Below, piece after piece: positions 28,330 through 38,680 of a stretch of DNA of 64,000 bases; within the stretch, counting starts at the first letter, position 1, and each line of letters begins with the position of its first letter. The position numbers and the translations under genes were made by a program. This DNA is from Vibrio barjaei (lineage in GTDB: Bacteria; Pseudomonadota; Gammaproteobacteria; Enterobacterales; Vibrionaceae). Under the pieces are notes generated by a model. That model was not told the origin of the DNA. It did no database searches and saw nothing but the letters and a program-made list of their open reading frames with translations. The stretch is taken from positions 124,001-188,000 of the forward strand of contig NZ_LQXO02000009.1 in the NCBI RefSeq assembly GCF_001639065.2, read 5' to 3'.

Positions 28330-28899
28330 ATGCGATTACTAGTGATGGCGTTGAGTCTTATAATAATAGGATGCAGCAGTGCACCTAACCAAATCAAAGT
28401 TGCTGATGAGAAATTATTGGTTGAGTTTAATCAAGCAGTAAAAGAGGCGACACCGTATGTCGGTCAGCCTGCTAGATGGGGGGGAGTGATTGCAAATGTG
28501 ACCAGTTCAACCCCTAACTCCAGTGAGCTACAAATTAGTCAATTTGCATTGGACTCAAAAGGTCGTCCTGATGAGACTCAGCAGGGCAGCCAACGATTTG
28601 TCGTCAATGTCGATAGGTTTTTAGACCCTAAGGTGTTTACTCAAGGTAAATCAATGACATTTGTTGGCGTTATAGAAGGCATGGCTTCAATTACGGTTGG
28701 GCAGCAGGAGCTAAAGGTTCCGGTATTAAAAGCTTCAAACTACTATCTTTGGACTGAAGATAAACGCATTAAAACTTATTATGTTGGTGACCCATATTAT
28801 AACTACTATTACGACCGCTATTATTACTGGGATGATATCGACGACGCCGATTTGATCGAGCACTATGATGACTTTGATTATGACTACGGTGATTTCTAG
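28330..28899 (+). CDS. Slp-family outer-membrane lipoprotein with Tyr/Asp-rich tail
   Basis: 189 residues. The signal peptide ends in a lipobox (LIIIGC, cysteine at residue 15). The body has the Slp pattern: ARWGGVIANV, a variable strand, RFVVNVDRFLDPKVFTQGK and VPVLKASNYYLW. Slp is a starvation-inducible outer-membrane lipoprotein of E. coli. The last 40 residues are unusual, with 13 Tyr and 12 Asp. A GGAGGGAG-like ribosome site precedes the ATG. It is flanked by a terminator and convergent with nptA. Confidence 0.85.
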   Translation: MRLLVMALSLIIIGCSSAPNQIKVADEKLLVEFNQAVKEATPYVGQPARWGGVIANVTSSTPNSSELQISQFALDSKGRPDETQQGSQRFVVNVDRFLDPKVFTQGKSMTFVGVIEGMASITVGQQELKVPVLKASNYYLWTEDKRIKTYYVGDPYYNYYYDRYYYWDDIDDADLIEHYDDFDYDYGDF

Positions 28900-28904
28900 A
28901 TAGT

Positions 28905-28937
28905 AAAAGGCCCAGCTAAATGTAGCTGGGCCTTTTC
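28905..28937. terminator. Bidirectional terminator between slp-like gene and nptA
   Basis: A perfect 14-bp stem AAAAGGCCCAGCTA / TAGCTGGGCCTTTT with an AATG loop. Confidence 0.92.
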
Positions 28938-28967
28938 AGTAGAGCTTAGTGTCCGGCTACTTAGTGT

Positions 28968-30116
28968 CTATGCTGTTAGCGCTAGAATAGTGCCTGGAAT
29001 AACAACAAAGATAGAAGCAAGGTAACCGGCGACGACGGCTTTGTTCTTAATAGCCATGTCTGAGATATAGTCTGCACCTTTCACTGGCAGTTCTCTCAAG
29101 AACGGAATACCGAAGATAAAGACAGTTGCCATGATATTAAATACCAGGTGCACCAGCGCGATTTGCAATGCGAACACTGCGTATTCTCCAGAAACTGCTG
29201 TCGCTGCCAGTAAGCCAGTAATACACGTACCGATATTAGCACCTAGTGTAAATGGGTACACATCGCGAACTTTCAGCGCACCTGAGCCAACGAGAGGCAC
29301 CATAAGGCTGGTCGTTGTTGACGAAGATTGCACAAGAATCGTAACGATAGAACCTGATGCGATACCATGTAGCGGACCACGACCAATAGCGTTTTTCAAA
29401 ATTTCACGTGCACGGCCAACCATCAGGCTCTTCATTAGCTTACCCATAACAGTAATCGCCACGAAGATAGTTGCAATACCAAGAACAATCAGTAGTACGC
29501 CACCTGTTACGCTGCCGAATGAGCTTAATGGCTCCTGAATCGCACTTACAACAGGCTTGGTGATTGGCTTGATGAAGTTCAGGCCTTTCATGCTCATGTC
29601 ACCTGTTGCTAGCATTGGTGATACAAGCCAGCTAGAGATTTTGTCTAGAATGCCAAACATCATCTCCAATGGAAGGAAGATAGCAACGGCTAACAAGTTA
29701 AAGAAGTCATGGATCGTTGCACTTGCAAAAGCACGTTTAAACTCAGTGTTACAACGAACGTGACCCAAACTTACTAGTGTATTGGTAACCGTAGTACCAA
29801 TGTTTGCACCCATGATCATAGGGATGGCTGTCGTTACAGGTAAACCACCAGCAACCAAACCAACAATAATCGAAGTGACGGTACTAGAAGACTGAATTAG
29901 TGCAGTAGCAACTAGGCCAATCATTAATCCAGCTACAGGGTGTGAGGCAAATTCAAATAGTACTTTTGCATGTTCACCTGTTGCCATTTTAAAGCCACTA
30001 CCCACCATTGAAACAGCAAGTAGCAATAAATAAAGCATGAACGCCAAGTTAGCCCAGCGTAACCAACGCGTCGTATTCGACATTGGAGTCGCAGCTGTTG
30101 TTGCTTGGTTCATCAT
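28968..30116 (-). CDS. nptA: Na+/phosphate cotransporter NptA
   Basis: 382 residues, type II Na/Pi cotransporter with the duplicated QSSS signature (QSSSTVTSIIVGLV and QSSSTTTSLMVPLV) and the paired GANIGT motifs. It imports phosphate with Na+ across the inner membrane, as shown for V. cholerae NptA (VC0676), next to nhaR there as well. The ATG at 30116 follows GGAG by 7 bases; the earlier ATG at 30128 is itself part of that ribosome site. It is divergent from nhaR. Confidence 0.92.
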   Translation of the reverse strand: MMNQATTAATPMSNTTRWLRWANLAFMLYLLLLAVSMVGSGFKMATGEHAKVLFEFASHPVAGLMIGLVATALIQSSSTVTSIIVGLVAGGLPVTTAIPMIMGANIGTTVTNTLVSLGHVRCNTEFKRAFASATIHDFFNLLAVAIFLPLEMMFGILDKISSWLVSPMLATGDMSMKGLNFIKPITKPVVSAIQEPLSSFGSVTGGVLLIVLGIATIFVAITVMGKLMKSLMVGRAREILKNAIGRGPLHGIASGSIVTILVQSSSTTTSLMVPLVGSGALKVRDVYPFTLGANIGTCITGLLAATAVSGEYAVFALQIALVHLVFNIMATVFIFGIPFLRELPVKGADYISDMAIKNKAVVAGYLASIFVVIPGTILALTA

Positions 30117-30461
30117 AGTTTTCTCCATTTGGCCGTGTAATTCGTAAGTTGGCCTGTTGTTGAATCTGAGGCGATATTAGATCTCAAATATTACAGAAAT
30201 ATGACGTTTCTATTTCTGTGTTAATTAACTGCGATGTTTGCTTGGTTTTTGTACTTTTTGGTGCTTAAAAATTTCACAAGTTATTGATTTTAATTGATTA
30301 TTTTATTTTAGAGAAAAAGAGATTAATTTGCCGTCATCAATGAATAAATTCGATTTAGAGCGAGGGTTATGATGCTTATATGACAGTGAGGTGGCGAATG
30401 TGACAATTAAATGTTCGGAAATTCCATTGTATTTTAATTGTAACGTAAGTTTTATCGAATA

Positions 30462-30490
30462 TTGTCGCATAGGGAAGATTTTGCTATAAA
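30462..30490 (+). promoter_or_regulatory. Probable sigma-70 promoter of nhaR
   Basis: TTGTCG, 17 bases, then TATAAA, about 30 bases before the nhaR ATG. No test of activity; consensus match by eye (4 of 6 and 5 of 6). Confidence 0.5.
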
Positions 30491-30519
30491 TGAAACACAC
30501 TCATTTTAGGCGATATCGC

Positions 30520-31413
30520 ATGTCACACCTTAACTATAATCACCTCTATTATTTCTGGATGGTCTGCAAACAAGGCTCGGTTACGAAAGCCGCTGATGCG
30601 TTATTTTTAACGCCTCAAACAGTAACAGGGCAGATTAAAGCGCTAGAAGAGAGAATGGATGGCAAGCTCACTAAGCGAAATGGGCGTAGCGTTGAGCCAA
30701 CTGAGTTAGGGCAGTTGGTATATAAGTATGCTGACCGCATGTTTGGTTTAAGCTACGAAATGTTGGATATCGTAAACTATAGCCAGCGTTCGAATGTACT
30801 GTTCGATGTTGGTGTGGCGGATGCTCTTTCTAAACGCCTGGTCAGTAAAATATTGATGACCACTATCCCGCCAGATAACAGTATTCATCTACGCTGTTTT
30901 GAATCCACTCACGAAATGTTGCTGGAGCAATTGGCTCAGCATAAGCTAGACATGATCCTATCGGACTGTCCTGTGGACTCAAGTCAAAGTCCTGGTTTGT
31001 TTAGTAAGAAGTTAGGTGAAAGCCGCATGAGTTTCTTTACGTCGGGCTATATCGATAATGTGAGTTTCCCTGAGATTCTTGAACAAAGACGTTTGCTGAT
31101 ACCCGGTAGTCGTACCTCAATGGGACGTAAAGTACTGCAGTGGTTTGATCAACAGGGTATTCAACCTAATATTCTTGGTGAATTTGATGATGTTGCGTTG
31201 ATGAAAGCCTTCTCTATGTATAAAGAGGATGTCATCTTTCTTGCTCCAAGTATTTATATGTCAGAGATGAGAGATAAGCGCCACCTTCAACTAATTGGCG
31301 ATATTGAAGATTTGAAAGAAGAGTATTACGTTATTTTTGCAGAGCGAATGATTCAACATCCGGCGGTAAAGAGTGTCTGTGAAGCAGATTTCACCGATTT
31401 GCTAGCGTTCTAA
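30520..31413 (+). CDS. nhaR: LysR-family regulator NhaR
   Basis: 297 residues. The N-terminal winged helix ([22 protein letters not shown], cited in part, and [17 protein letters not shown]) is that of NhaR. The effector domain follows. NhaR activates the Na+/H+ antiporter gene nhaA in response to Na+ in E. coli and Vibrio. Here nhaA is not adjacent; the neighbours are Na+/phosphate carrier nptA and hlyU, the order I recall from V. cholerae. The ATG at 30520 gives the family start ([12 protein letters not shown]). Confidence 0.92.
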   Translation: MSHLNYNHLYYFWMVCKQGSVTKAADALFLTPQTVTGQIKALEERMDGKLTKRNGRSVEPTELGQLVYKYADRMFGLSYEMLDIVNYSQRSNVLFDVGVADALSKRLVSKILMTTIPPDNSIHLRCFESTHEMLLEQLAQHKLDMILSDCPVDSSQSPGLFSKKLGESRMSFFTSGYIDNVSFPEILEQRRLLIPGSRTSMGRKVLQWFDQQGIQPNILGEFDDVALMKAFSMYKEDVIFLAPSIYMSEMRDKRHLQLIGDIEDLKEEYYVIFAERMIQHPAVKSVCEADFTDLLAF

Positions 31414-31590
31414 GATTGGCGTTAGGTAACAAATTAGTAAAGAGAAATACACTATTTTAAACAAAGCGCTACTAACAACATTTTTATCCATGTAAAATGT
31501 GATGAGATTTATGGATTTATTGCGAGAAAGATGGTTAGCATCCAAGTGATAAAAAGGTAAATAAAGACGGATAAAACATAGAGGTAAAGT

Positions 31591-31890
31591 ATGAACTTGC
31601 AGGAGATGGAAAAAAACGCATCACAAGCGGTAGTTCTCCTTAAGGCGATGGCAAATGAGAGACGCCTGCAAATTCTGTGCATGCTCCACAATACAGAGTT
31701 ATCAGTAGGGGAATTGTGTACTCGATTAGAGCTCAGTCAGTCAGCACTGTCACAACATTTGGCATGGTTGCGTCGAGATGGCTTAGTGTCGACGAGAAAA
31801 GAAGCGCAAACGGTCTACTACACATTAAGTAGTAAAGAAGTTCGACAGTTGATTGAACTATTACACGGCCTTTATTGCAGCTCAGAATAG
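31591..31890 (+). CDS. hlyU: ArsR-family virulence regulator HlyU
   Basis: 99 residues with an ArsR/SmtB winged helix: LLKAMANERRLQILCML and LELSQSALSQHLAWLRRDGLV. It closely matches V. cholerae HlyU (VC0678), which activates haemolysin genes, and V. vulnificus HlyU, which displaces H-NS at rtxA. No metal-binding motif is present. Cys30 and Cys96 correspond to the redox-active cysteine pair described for HlyU; Cys43 is an extra one. It is between nhaR and rpsT as in V. cholerae and ends at a terminator shared with rpsT. Confidence 0.93.
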   Translation: MNLQEMEKNASQAVVLLKAMANERRLQILCMLHNTELSVGELCTRLELSQSALSQHLAWLRRDGLVSTRKEAQTVYYTLSSKEVRQLIELLHGLYCSSE

Positions 31891-31906
31891 TGTGATTTAC
31901 AGATAC

Positions 31907-31935
31907 AAAAAAACCGGCATCAGCCGGTTTTTTTA
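31907..31935. terminator. Bidirectional terminator between hlyU and rpsT
   Basis: The stem AAAAAACCGGC / GCCGGTTTTTT around ATCA, with A and T runs on both sides. Confidence 0.9.
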
Positions 31936-31954
31936 ACACAATACAAAGTCTAAA

Positions 31955-32215
31955 TTATAGAGCTTTGATTGCAGCAGAGAAGCGTGCCTTGTGACGAGCT
32001 GCTTTATTCTTATGAATAAGGCCTTTAGTCGCCATGCGGTCAAGGATTGGAGTAACTTCTGCAAATGCTGAAGTTGCTGCTTCTTTATCGCCAGCTGCGA
32101 TAGCTGCGATTGTTTTCTTCATGTAAGTGCGCATCATAGAGCGACGGCTAGCGTTGTGCTGACGACGTTTCTCAGCTTGGATAGCGCGCTTCTTAGCAGA
32201 TTTACTGTTTGCCAA
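31955..32215 (-). CDS. rpsT: 30S ribosomal protein S20
   Basis: 86 residues, basic, starting [17 protein letters not shown] after the initiator. The start codon is TTG (CAA at 32213-32215 on the plus strand) with GGGAG 8 bases upstream. E. coli rpsT also starts with UUG, a feature linked to feedback control of S20. S20 binds 16S rRNA near h9 and h44. The ORF extends to an ATG at 32230, but that would add residues absent from S20. It is divergent from murJ. Confidence 0.96.
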   Translation of the reverse strand: MANSKSAKKRAIQAEKRRQHNASRRSMMRTYMKKTIAAIAAGDKEAATSAFAEVTPILDRMATKGLIHKNKAARHKARFSAAIKAL

Positions 32216-32473
32216 GGGTCTAACTCCCAAAAACTTAGTTCGGTGACAATTTAAGGGCGAGGAATATCCCTCATTTGCGCTTAATTGTCAAATGATTTGT
32301 GCAAAAACCCGACGATACAAAACAACTTTTGATATCTGTGGGCTATCGCGGTTAAGATGGCGGGGATTCTAACAGTATTTTTCGACCAATGCTAATACTA
32401 ATCCTCTCTTCAATAACAAACGCTATTGAATCCGATAAATAGCAGGCATTGGCTAGGTAATTCAGAGGTTATT

Positions 32474-34036
32474 GTGAGTAAACGCCTTCTTAAGTCAGGC
32501 ATGATTGTGAGTGCTATGACGTTGGTGTCTCGTGTATTGGGACTAGTACGAGACGTTGTAGTTGCCAACCTTATGGGGGCAGGTGCAAGCGCAGATGTTT
32601 TTTTCTTTGCGAATAAGATTCCTAATTTTCTACGTCGCCTGTTTGCTGAAGGTGCTTTTTCCCAAGCATTTGTTCCGGTGTTAACGGAGTATCACGCATC
32701 AGGCGATAAAGATAAAACTCGTGATTTAATAGCGAAAGCGTCAGGTACCTTAGGCGTCATTGTGACGATAGTGACCTTATTAGGTGTGATAGGGTCAAGT
32801 GTGGTCACTGCATTATTTGGTTTCGGTTGGTTCTTAGATTGGCTAAACGATGGGCCTGCTGCGCCTAAGTTTGAGCTGGCCAGTCTGATGCTTAAAATCA
32901 CCTTTCCTTACTTATGGTTCATCACTTTTGTGGCGTTATCTGGGGCTATTCTCAATACCTTAGGTAAGTTTGCAGTATCTTCTTTTACCCCCGTCTTTCT
33001 GAACGTCATGATTATCCTCTGTGCGTGGTTTATTTCACCAAACCTTGCCCAGCCGGAAATTGGCTTAGCCATTGGTGTCTTCTTAGGTGGTTTTGTCCAG
33101 TTTGCTTTTCAATTGCCTTTCTTAATAAAAGAGGGCGTATTGGTAAAACCTAAGTGGGGTTGGCGCGATCCTGGCGTAGTGAAAATCCGAACCTTGATGA
33201 TTCCAGCATTATTTGGTGTGTCAGTTAGTCAAATTAACCTGCTTTTTGACACCTTTATTGCTAGCTTTCTTGCCACGGGCTCAATTAGCTGGCTTTACTA
33301 CTCCGATAGACTACTCGAGTTCCCTCTAGGCTTGTTTGGAATTGCCATAGCGACGGTTATTCTTCCTGCGTTGTCACGCAAACATGTAGATGCGCATAGT
33401 GAAGGGTTTGCTAGCACGATGGATTGGGGAGTTCGAATGGTTATCCTGTTAGGTCTTCCTGCCATGTTAGGGCTGATGGTGTTAGCCAAACCGATGCTGA
33501 TGGTCCTGTTTATGCGCGGTGAGTTTACCCCTCACGATGTTCATCAAGCGTCATTGTCACTGCTAGCTTACGCATCTGGCCTGCTTAACTTTATGTTGAT
33601 TAAGGTGCTGGCTCCAGGTTACTACTCGCGTCAGGATACCAAAACACCCGTGAAATATGGCATTGTAGCCATGGTGTCTAATATGGTCTTCAATGCCATT
33701 TTTGCTTACTTCTATGGTTATGTTGGATTGGCGATGGCGACCGCGTTGTCGGCATTTATCAATATGGCGTTGTTATACCGAGGGCTACACCTACAACGTG
33801 TTTACCAGATTAGCCGCCAGACTATTGGTTTTGTGGCACGTTTAGTGGTGGCGGCCGTTGCTATGGTGCTAGTGCTTTGTTGGCAACTACAAGATATGCA
33901 GCAATGGCTGACTTGGGGCTTAACAGAGCGTGTATATACGTTGATCGGATTGATTTTGATTGGCGCTGTGAGTTATCTAGTGAGCCTATTTGTTCTTGGA
34001 GTTCGAGCTCGAGATCTAAAAGCAGCGACAGATTAA
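32474..34036 (+). CDS. murJ: Lipid II flippase MurJ
   Basis: 520 residues with about fourteen helices and the MurJ/MviN opening (LLKSGMIVSAMTLVSRVLGLVRDVVVA, cited in part). Arg residues of the first helices, the FFFANKIPNFLRRLFAEGAFSQAF block and the YYSRQDTKTPVK segment are conserved. It flips lipid II across the inner membrane for peptidoglycan synthesis. The GTG at 32474 follows AGAGG by 6 bases. It precedes ribF by 69 bp. Confidence 0.95.
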   Translation: MSKRLLKSGMIVSAMTLVSRVLGLVRDVVVANLMGAGASADVFFFANKIPNFLRRLFAEGAFSQAFVPVLTEYHASGDKDKTRDLIAKASGTLGVIVTIVTLLGVIGSSVVTALFGFGWFLDWLNDGPAAPKFELASLMLKITFPYLWFITFVALSGAILNTLGKFAVSSFTPVFLNVMIILCAWFISPNLAQPEIGLAIGVFLGGFVQFAFQLPFLIKEGVLVKPKWGWRDPGVVKIRTLMIPALFGVSVSQINLLFDTFIASFLATGSISWLYYSDRLLEFPLGLFGIAIATVILPALSRKHVDAHSEGFASTMDWGVRMVILLGLPAMLGLMVLAKPMLMVLFMRGEFTPHDVHQASLSLLAYASGLLNFMLIKVLAPGYYSRQDTKTPVKYGIVAMVSNMVFNAIFAYFYGYVGLAMATALSAFINMALLYRGLHLQRVYQISRQTIGFVARLVVAAVAMVLVLCWQLQDMQQWLTWGLTERVYTLIGLILIGAVSYLVSLFVLGVRARDLKAATD

Positions 34037-34105
34037 CAATGATTGGTTATAATCCGTCGGTTTCACACTAGTATTATTTCATTAAGCAGGTGGTTTAGTC
34101 GTTTC

Positions 34106-35041
34106 ATGGAACTCATTCGAGGCATACATAACCTAAAAAATCAGCACCATGGCTGTGTGTTAACCATCGGAAACTTCGATGGTGTGCATTTGGGGCACCA
34201 ACGTGTACTCGAACAGGTAAAGAAGAAAGCACTGCTTTTAGGTTTGCCTGCTGTAGTAATGACTTTTGAACCGCAACCGATGGAATTGTTTGCTAAAGAT
34301 AAAGCACCGGCTAGACTGACTCGCCTTCGTGATAAGTTTGAATTGCTTGAAGCAATGCACTTGGATCGTTTGTTGTGCGTTAACTTTAACCGCCGCTTTG
34401 CCTGCATGTCGCCGGAGTCTTTTATCAAAGACTTGTTGGTGAATAAGTTGGGTGTTAAGTTCCTTGTTATCGGCGATGATTTTCGCTTTGGCAAAGGGCG
34501 TGAAGGCAACTTCGATATGCTCAAAAAAGCCGGTGAAGAGTTCGGTTTTGAGGTGGTGAATACCGCTAGTTTCTGTGTAGAAGACACTCGTGTGAGCAGT
34601 ACGGCGATTCGCCAGGCACTAGCAAGTGATCATCTTGATGAGAGTGCAGAAATGTTGGGGCGTCATTATACGCTGTCTGGGAGAGTGGCTCACGGTCAAA
34701 AATTGGCGCGTGATTTTGGTTTTCCAACCGCTAACATTTCGTTGAAACGTTATGTGTCACCTGTGCGTGGTGTTTACGCTGTGCAGGTCTATGGGGTTGA
34801 TAGTCAACCGTTACCCGGCATTGCCAATGTTGGTAAAAAGCCAACAGTAGCAGGGATAACCCCAGATTTAGAAGTGCATATTTTCGACTTTGAAGGCAAC
34901 CTTTATGGTAAGCAAATTGAAGTCGCTTTATTGCATAAAATTCGTGATGAGAAAAAGTTCGAGTCACTTGAGCTGCTTAAGCAGCAAATAGAATTGGATG
35001 CTGATGTAGCAAGGGTGTGGCTACGTCAGTTTAAGGGTTAG
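34106..35041 (+). CDS. ribF: Bifunctional riboflavin kinase/FAD synthetase
   Basis: 311 residues. The N-terminal nucleotidyltransferase has TIGNFDGVHLGHQ (FAD synthetase) and ISSTAIRQAL-like RVSSTAIRQALAS; the C-terminal riboflavin kinase has GRVAHGQKLARDFGFPTANI. It makes FMN and then FAD. The ATG at 34106 gives the family start (MELIRGIHNL); AGGTGG lies 15 bases before it, rather far. There is no FMN riboswitch upstream. It sits in the murJ-ribF-ileS-lspA order common in gammaproteobacteria. Confidence 0.95.
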   Translation: MELIRGIHNLKNQHHGCVLTIGNFDGVHLGHQRVLEQVKKKALLLGLPAVVMTFEPQPMELFAKDKAPARLTRLRDKFELLEAMHLDRLLCVNFNRRFACMSPESFIKDLLVNKLGVKFLVIGDDFRFGKGREGNFDMLKKAGEEFGFEVVNTASFCVEDTRVSSTAIRQALASDHLDESAEMLGRHYTLSGRVAHGQKLARDFGFPTANISLKRYVSPVRGVYAVQVYGVDSQPLPGIANVGKKPTVAGITPDLEVHIFDFEGNLYGKQIEVALLHKIRDEKKFESLELLKQQIELDADVARVWLRQFKG

Positions 35042-35103
35042 CGGAAGATTCCACCGTTAACATAATGTCTAACTTTCGCCCAATACAACGGAATTAAGAA
35101 TCG

Positions 35104-37932
35104 ATGAGTGAGTATAAAGATACCCTGAACCTACCTGAAACAGGGTTTCCTATGCGCGGCAATCTGGCAAATCGTGAGCCAGAAATGCTTAAGCGTTGGT
35201 ATAAAGAAGATCTTTACGGTGAGATCCGTAAAGCTAAGAAAGGCAAAAAATCCTTCGTGCTGCACGATGGACCTCCATACGCGAACGGTGACATTCACAT
35301 TGGTCACGCACTAAATAAGATTCTTAAAGACATTATTATTAAATCCAAAACACTTTCAGGTTTTGACGCCCCTTATATTCCTGGTTGGGATTGCCACGGT
35401 CTACCAATTGAATTAATGGTAGAAAAGAAAGTTGGCAAACCTGGCCAGAAGGTAACGGCTGCTGAGTTCCGCGAAAAGTGTCGTACTTATGCAGAAGGCC
35501 AAGTTGAAGGTCAAAAAGAGAGCTTCAAACGCCTAGGTATTCTTGGTGAGTGGGATAAGCCTTATCGCACAATGGACTTTGATACTGAAGCGAACATCAT
35601 TCGCGCGCTTGGTAAAATTGCCGATAAAGGTCACCTGTTAAAAGGCTTCAAGCCTGTTCACTGGTGTACAGACTGTGGCAGTGCATTGGCTGAAGCTGAA
35701 GTAGAATATAAAGATAAAGTCTCTCCTTCTATCGATGTACGTTTTAAAGCGGCTGATGAAAGCGCACTTATCTCTAAATTCTCATTGAATGAAGGTCATG
35801 AAGGTCAAGGTGATATCTCAATCATCATCTGGACAACAACACCTTGGACTCTGCCAGCAAACCGCGCAGTATGTCTACGTGATGACCTAGAGTACGTCTT
35901 GATTCAGACAGAGGGCGACAACCCTGAGCGTATTATCGTTGCGTCTGAGTTAGCAAAAGATGTAATGGATCGTGCAGGTATTGAGCACTTCCATAACCTA
36001 GGTTTTGCGAAAGGTGCAGATCTTGAGTTATCTCAGTTCAACCACCCATTCTATGACTTTACAGTACCAGCGATCCTTGGTGATCACGTTACTACCGATT
36101 CTGGTACTGGTGTAGTGCATACAGCACCAGGTCACGGTCAAGAAGACTTTGCAGTAGGCCAAAAATATGGTCTGGAAGTAGCGAATCCTGTCGGTTCTAA
36201 CGGTGTTTATCTGCCTGACACTGAGCTATTTGCTGGTCAGCATGTATTTAAAGCTAACGATGCCGTTGTAGAAGTACTTAAAGAAAAAGGTGCACTACTG
36301 CATCACCACGCTTACGAGCACAGCTACCCACACTGCTGGCGTCATAAAACGCCAATCATCTTCCGTGCAACCCCACAATGGTTCGTATCGATGGACCAAG
36401 CTGGCCTGCGTGCTAAAGCACTAGAGTCAATTAAAGGTGTTGAGTGGATGCCTGAGTGGGGTCAAAGCCGTATCGAAGGTATGATTGAAGGTCGCCCTGA
36501 GTGGTGTATCTCTCGTCAGCGTACATGGGGTGTGCCAATTGCGTTGTTTGTTCACAAAGAAACAGCTGAGCTTCATCCGAACTCGCTAGAGCTTATCGAA
36601 AAAGTAGCTCAACTTGTTGAACAAAAAGGCATTCAAGCTTGGTGGGATGTTGAGCCTGCTGAACTATTAGGTGATGAAGCCGACAACTACGAGAAAGTGC
36701 TTGATACACTAGACGTATGGTTCGACTCAGGTGTGACACACTACTCTGTTGTGGATGCACGTGAAGAGTATAACGGCAATAGTGCTGACCTATATCTAGA
36801 AGGTTCTGACCAACACCGTGGTTGGTTCCAATCGTCGCTAATTACGTCTATTGCGATGAAAGACGAAGCACCATACAAGCAAGTGCTGACTCATGGCTTT
36901 GTGGTTGATGGTCACGGCCGTAAGATGTCGAAATCTATCGGCAACGTTGTAGCTCCAAAAGATGTTACCAACAAATTGGGCGCAGATATCCTTCGTCTGT
37001 GGGTAGCTTCAACAGACTACACTGGTGAAGTAGCGGTTTCTGATGAAATCCTTAAGCGCTCTGCTGATGCTTATCGTCGTATTCGCAACACGGCTCGTTT
37101 CTTCCTAGCGAACCTAAATGGCTTCAACCCAGAAACGGATCTTGTTCCTGCTGATGAAATGGTAGCACTTGACCGCTGGGCGGTTGGTCGTGCGCTAGCT
37201 GCACAAGATGAGATTGTGAAAGCTTACGGTGAGTACAACACACACGCCGTAACACAACGTTTAATGCAGTTCTGCTCTATCGAGATGGGCTCTTTCTATC
37301 TTGACGTGATCAAAGACCGTCAATATACAGCGAAGCTTGGTGGTCACGCACAGCGTAGCTGTCAAACTGCGCTTTACTATATCGTAGAAGCACTAGTTCG
37401 TTGGATGGCGCCAATCATGTCGTTCACAGCAGACGAAATCTGGAATGAAATGCCGGGTCAACGTGACAAGTTTGTGTTTGCAGGTGAGTGGTTCGATGGC
37501 CTATTCGGTCTTGCGGAAGGCGAAGCGCTAAGCAACGAATTCTGGACTGAAATCCAGTCAGTTCGTAACGCGGTAAACAAGCAACTTGAATCTGCACGTG
37601 CAGAAAAAATCATCGGTGGTGCACTACAAGCAGAAGTCACGCTTTACGCAGACGATACACTGACGGCAACTATCAACAAGCTTGAAGATGAGCTTCGTTT
37701 TGTACTTCTTACTTCAGCAGCTGCAGTTAAGCCGCTGTCAGAGAAAACTGACGCAGCGAAAGAGACGGAAGTTGAAGGTTTGTTTGTTGAGGTTGACGCA
37801 ACGGAAAACGAGAAATGTGACCGTTGCTGGCACCACACTGCAGATGTAGGCACGATCGAAGGTCACGAGAAGATTTGTGGTCGCTGTGTTTCGAACATCG
37901 CAGGTGAAGGTGAAGTTCGTAAGTTTGCTTAA
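35104..37932 (+). CDS. ileS: Isoleucyl-tRNA synthetase
   Basis: 942 residues, class I. HIGH appears as [11 protein letters not shown] near residue 65, the editing CP1 domain in the middle ([25 protein letters not shown]), and KMSKS as [10 protein letters not shown] near residue 605. The C-terminal zinc site has two Cys pairs, CDRCW and CGRC, which puts it in the bacterial zinc-type (mupirocin-sensitive) class. It charges tRNA-Ile and edits valine. lspA follows after 115 bp with two hairpins between. Confidence 0.97.
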   Translation: MSEYKDTLNLPETGFPMRGNLANREPEMLKRWYKEDLYGEIRKAKKGKKSFVLHDGPPYANGDIHIGHALNKILKDIIIKSKTLSGFDAPYIPGWDCHGLPIELMVEKKVGKPGQKVTAAEFREKCRTYAEGQVEGQKESFKRLGILGEWDKPYRTMDFDTEANIIRALGKIADKGHLLKGFKPVHWCTDCGSALAEAEVEYKDKVSPSIDVRFKAADESALISKFSLNEGHEGQGDISIIIWTTTPWTLPANRAVCLRDDLEYVLIQTEGDNPERIIVASELAKDVMDRAGIEHFHNLGFAKGADLELSQFNHPFYDFTVPAILGDHVTTDSGTGVVHTAPGHGQEDFAVGQKYGLEVANPVGSNGVYLPDTELFAGQHVFKANDAVVEVLKEKGALLHHHAYEHSYPHCWRHKTPIIFRATPQWFVSMDQAGLRAKALESIKGVEWMPEWGQSRIEGMIEGRPEWCISRQRTWGVPIALFVHKETAELHPNSLELIEKVAQLVEQKGIQAWWDVEPAELLGDEADNYEKVLDTLDVWFDSGVTHYSVVDAREEYNGNSADLYLEGSDQHRGWFQSSLITSIAMKDEAPYKQVLTHGFVVDGHGRKMSKSIGNVVAPKDVTNKLGADILRLWVASTDYTGEVAVSDEILKRSADAYRRIRNTARFFLANLNGFNPETDLVPADEMVALDRWAVGRALAAQDEIVKAYGEYNTHAVTQRLMQFCSIEMGSFYLDVIKDRQYTAKLGGHAQRSCQTALYYIVEALVRWMAPIMSFTADEIWNEMPGQRDKFVFAGEWFDGLFGLAEGEALSNEFWTEIQSVRNAVNKQLESARAEKIIGGALQAEVTLYADDTLTATINKLEDELRFVLLTSAAAVKPLSEKTDAAKETEVEGLFVEVDATENEKCDRCWHHTADVGTIEGHEKICGRCVSNIAGEGEVRKFA

Positions 37933-37969
37933 TTGACAGTAAGCCAACGGAACTTTTAACGAATATGAC

Positions 37970-37998
37970 AGCCCCAGTTTTTACTGGGGCTACTTTTA
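37970..37998 (+). terminator. Terminator-like hairpin between ileS and lspA
   Basis: The stem AGCCCCAGT / ACTGGGGCT (9 bp) with a TTTT loop, followed by TACTTTTAG. The T run is imperfect, so partial read-through into lspA is likely. A second hairpin ATGCTT-GTTT-AAGCAT (38012-38027) sits just before the lspA ribosome site. Confidence 0.65.
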
Positions 37999-38047
37999 GC
38001 TAGTACTTTTCTTATGCTTGTTTAAGCATGACAATTTAAGGATTGGA

Positions 38048-38551
38048 ATGAGCGAAACAACAATTACCTTTAAGCAATCGGGTGTGCGCTGGCTTTGGTT
38101 GGCTATTGTCATTTTTATTGCCGACATTAGCATCAAGCTGGTTGTTATGGACAATATGGGATATGGCTGGGCAAATCGCATTGAAATCCTGCCATTTTTC
38201 AATTTACTGTACGTTCACAACTATGGCGCTGCGTTTAGCTTTCTAAGCGAACAAGCGGGATGGCAGCGTTGGTTGTTCACCGGTATTGCGTTTATTGTTA
38301 CGGGGCTATTAACTTATTGGATGAGCAAGCTCCCAGCGAAAGAAAAGTGGAACAATATTGCGTATGCCATGATCATTGGCGGGGCGGTTGGTAATGTGTT
38401 TGACCGTGTTGTACATGGTTTTGTTGTTGATTACCTGGACTTTTACTGGGGAACATACCATTGGCCAGCTTTCAATTTAGCTGATATGGCTATCTGTATC
38501 GGTGCCGGTATGATTATCATCGATAGCTTTCGCAACAAAGAGGCGAAGTAA
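38048..38551 (+). CDS. lspA: Lipoprotein signal peptidase (SPase II)
   Basis: 167 residues with four membrane helices. The catalytic aspartates are in [16 protein letters not shown] and [11 protein letters not shown]. It cuts the signal peptide from diacylglyceryl-prolipoproteins made by Lgt, before the lipobox cysteine. The ATG at 38048 follows AAGGATTGGA; the ORF is open to 38018. It lies between ileS and fkpB as in E. coli. Confidence 0.96.
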   Translation: MSETTITFKQSGVRWLWLAIVIFIADISIKLVVMDNMGYGWANRIEILPFFNLLYVHNYGAAFSFLSEQAGWQRWLFTGIAFIVTGLLTYWMSKLPAKEKWNNIAYAMIIGGAVGNVFDRVVHGFVVDYLDFYWGTYHWPAFNLADMAICIGAGMIIIDSFRNKEAK

Positions 38552-38568
38552 TAATTGCCAATAACCTT

Positions 38569-38602
38569 AAGCGCTGTGCGTTGATATGCACGGCGCTTTT
38601 TT
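38569..38602 (+). terminator. Terminator between lspA and fkpB
   Basis: The arms AAGCGCTGTGC and GCACGGCGCTT (one wobble) with an 8-base loop are followed by six T. Confidence 0.82.
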
Positions 38603-38680
38603 ATATAACAATAGCGATAACGAAACGACAAATAACAAAGAGCAATACTAAGACTCTTTGAAAGCAAAGGAAGCAGTAAC

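Noticed and set aside
29131..29763. Plus-strand ORFs of 135 and 68 residues inside nptA
   Set aside because: They are antisense shadows; the minus strand encodes a well conserved transporter over the same bases.
34037..34105. FMN riboswitch before ribF
   Set aside because: Only 69 bases separate murJ and ribF and no RFN core is present.
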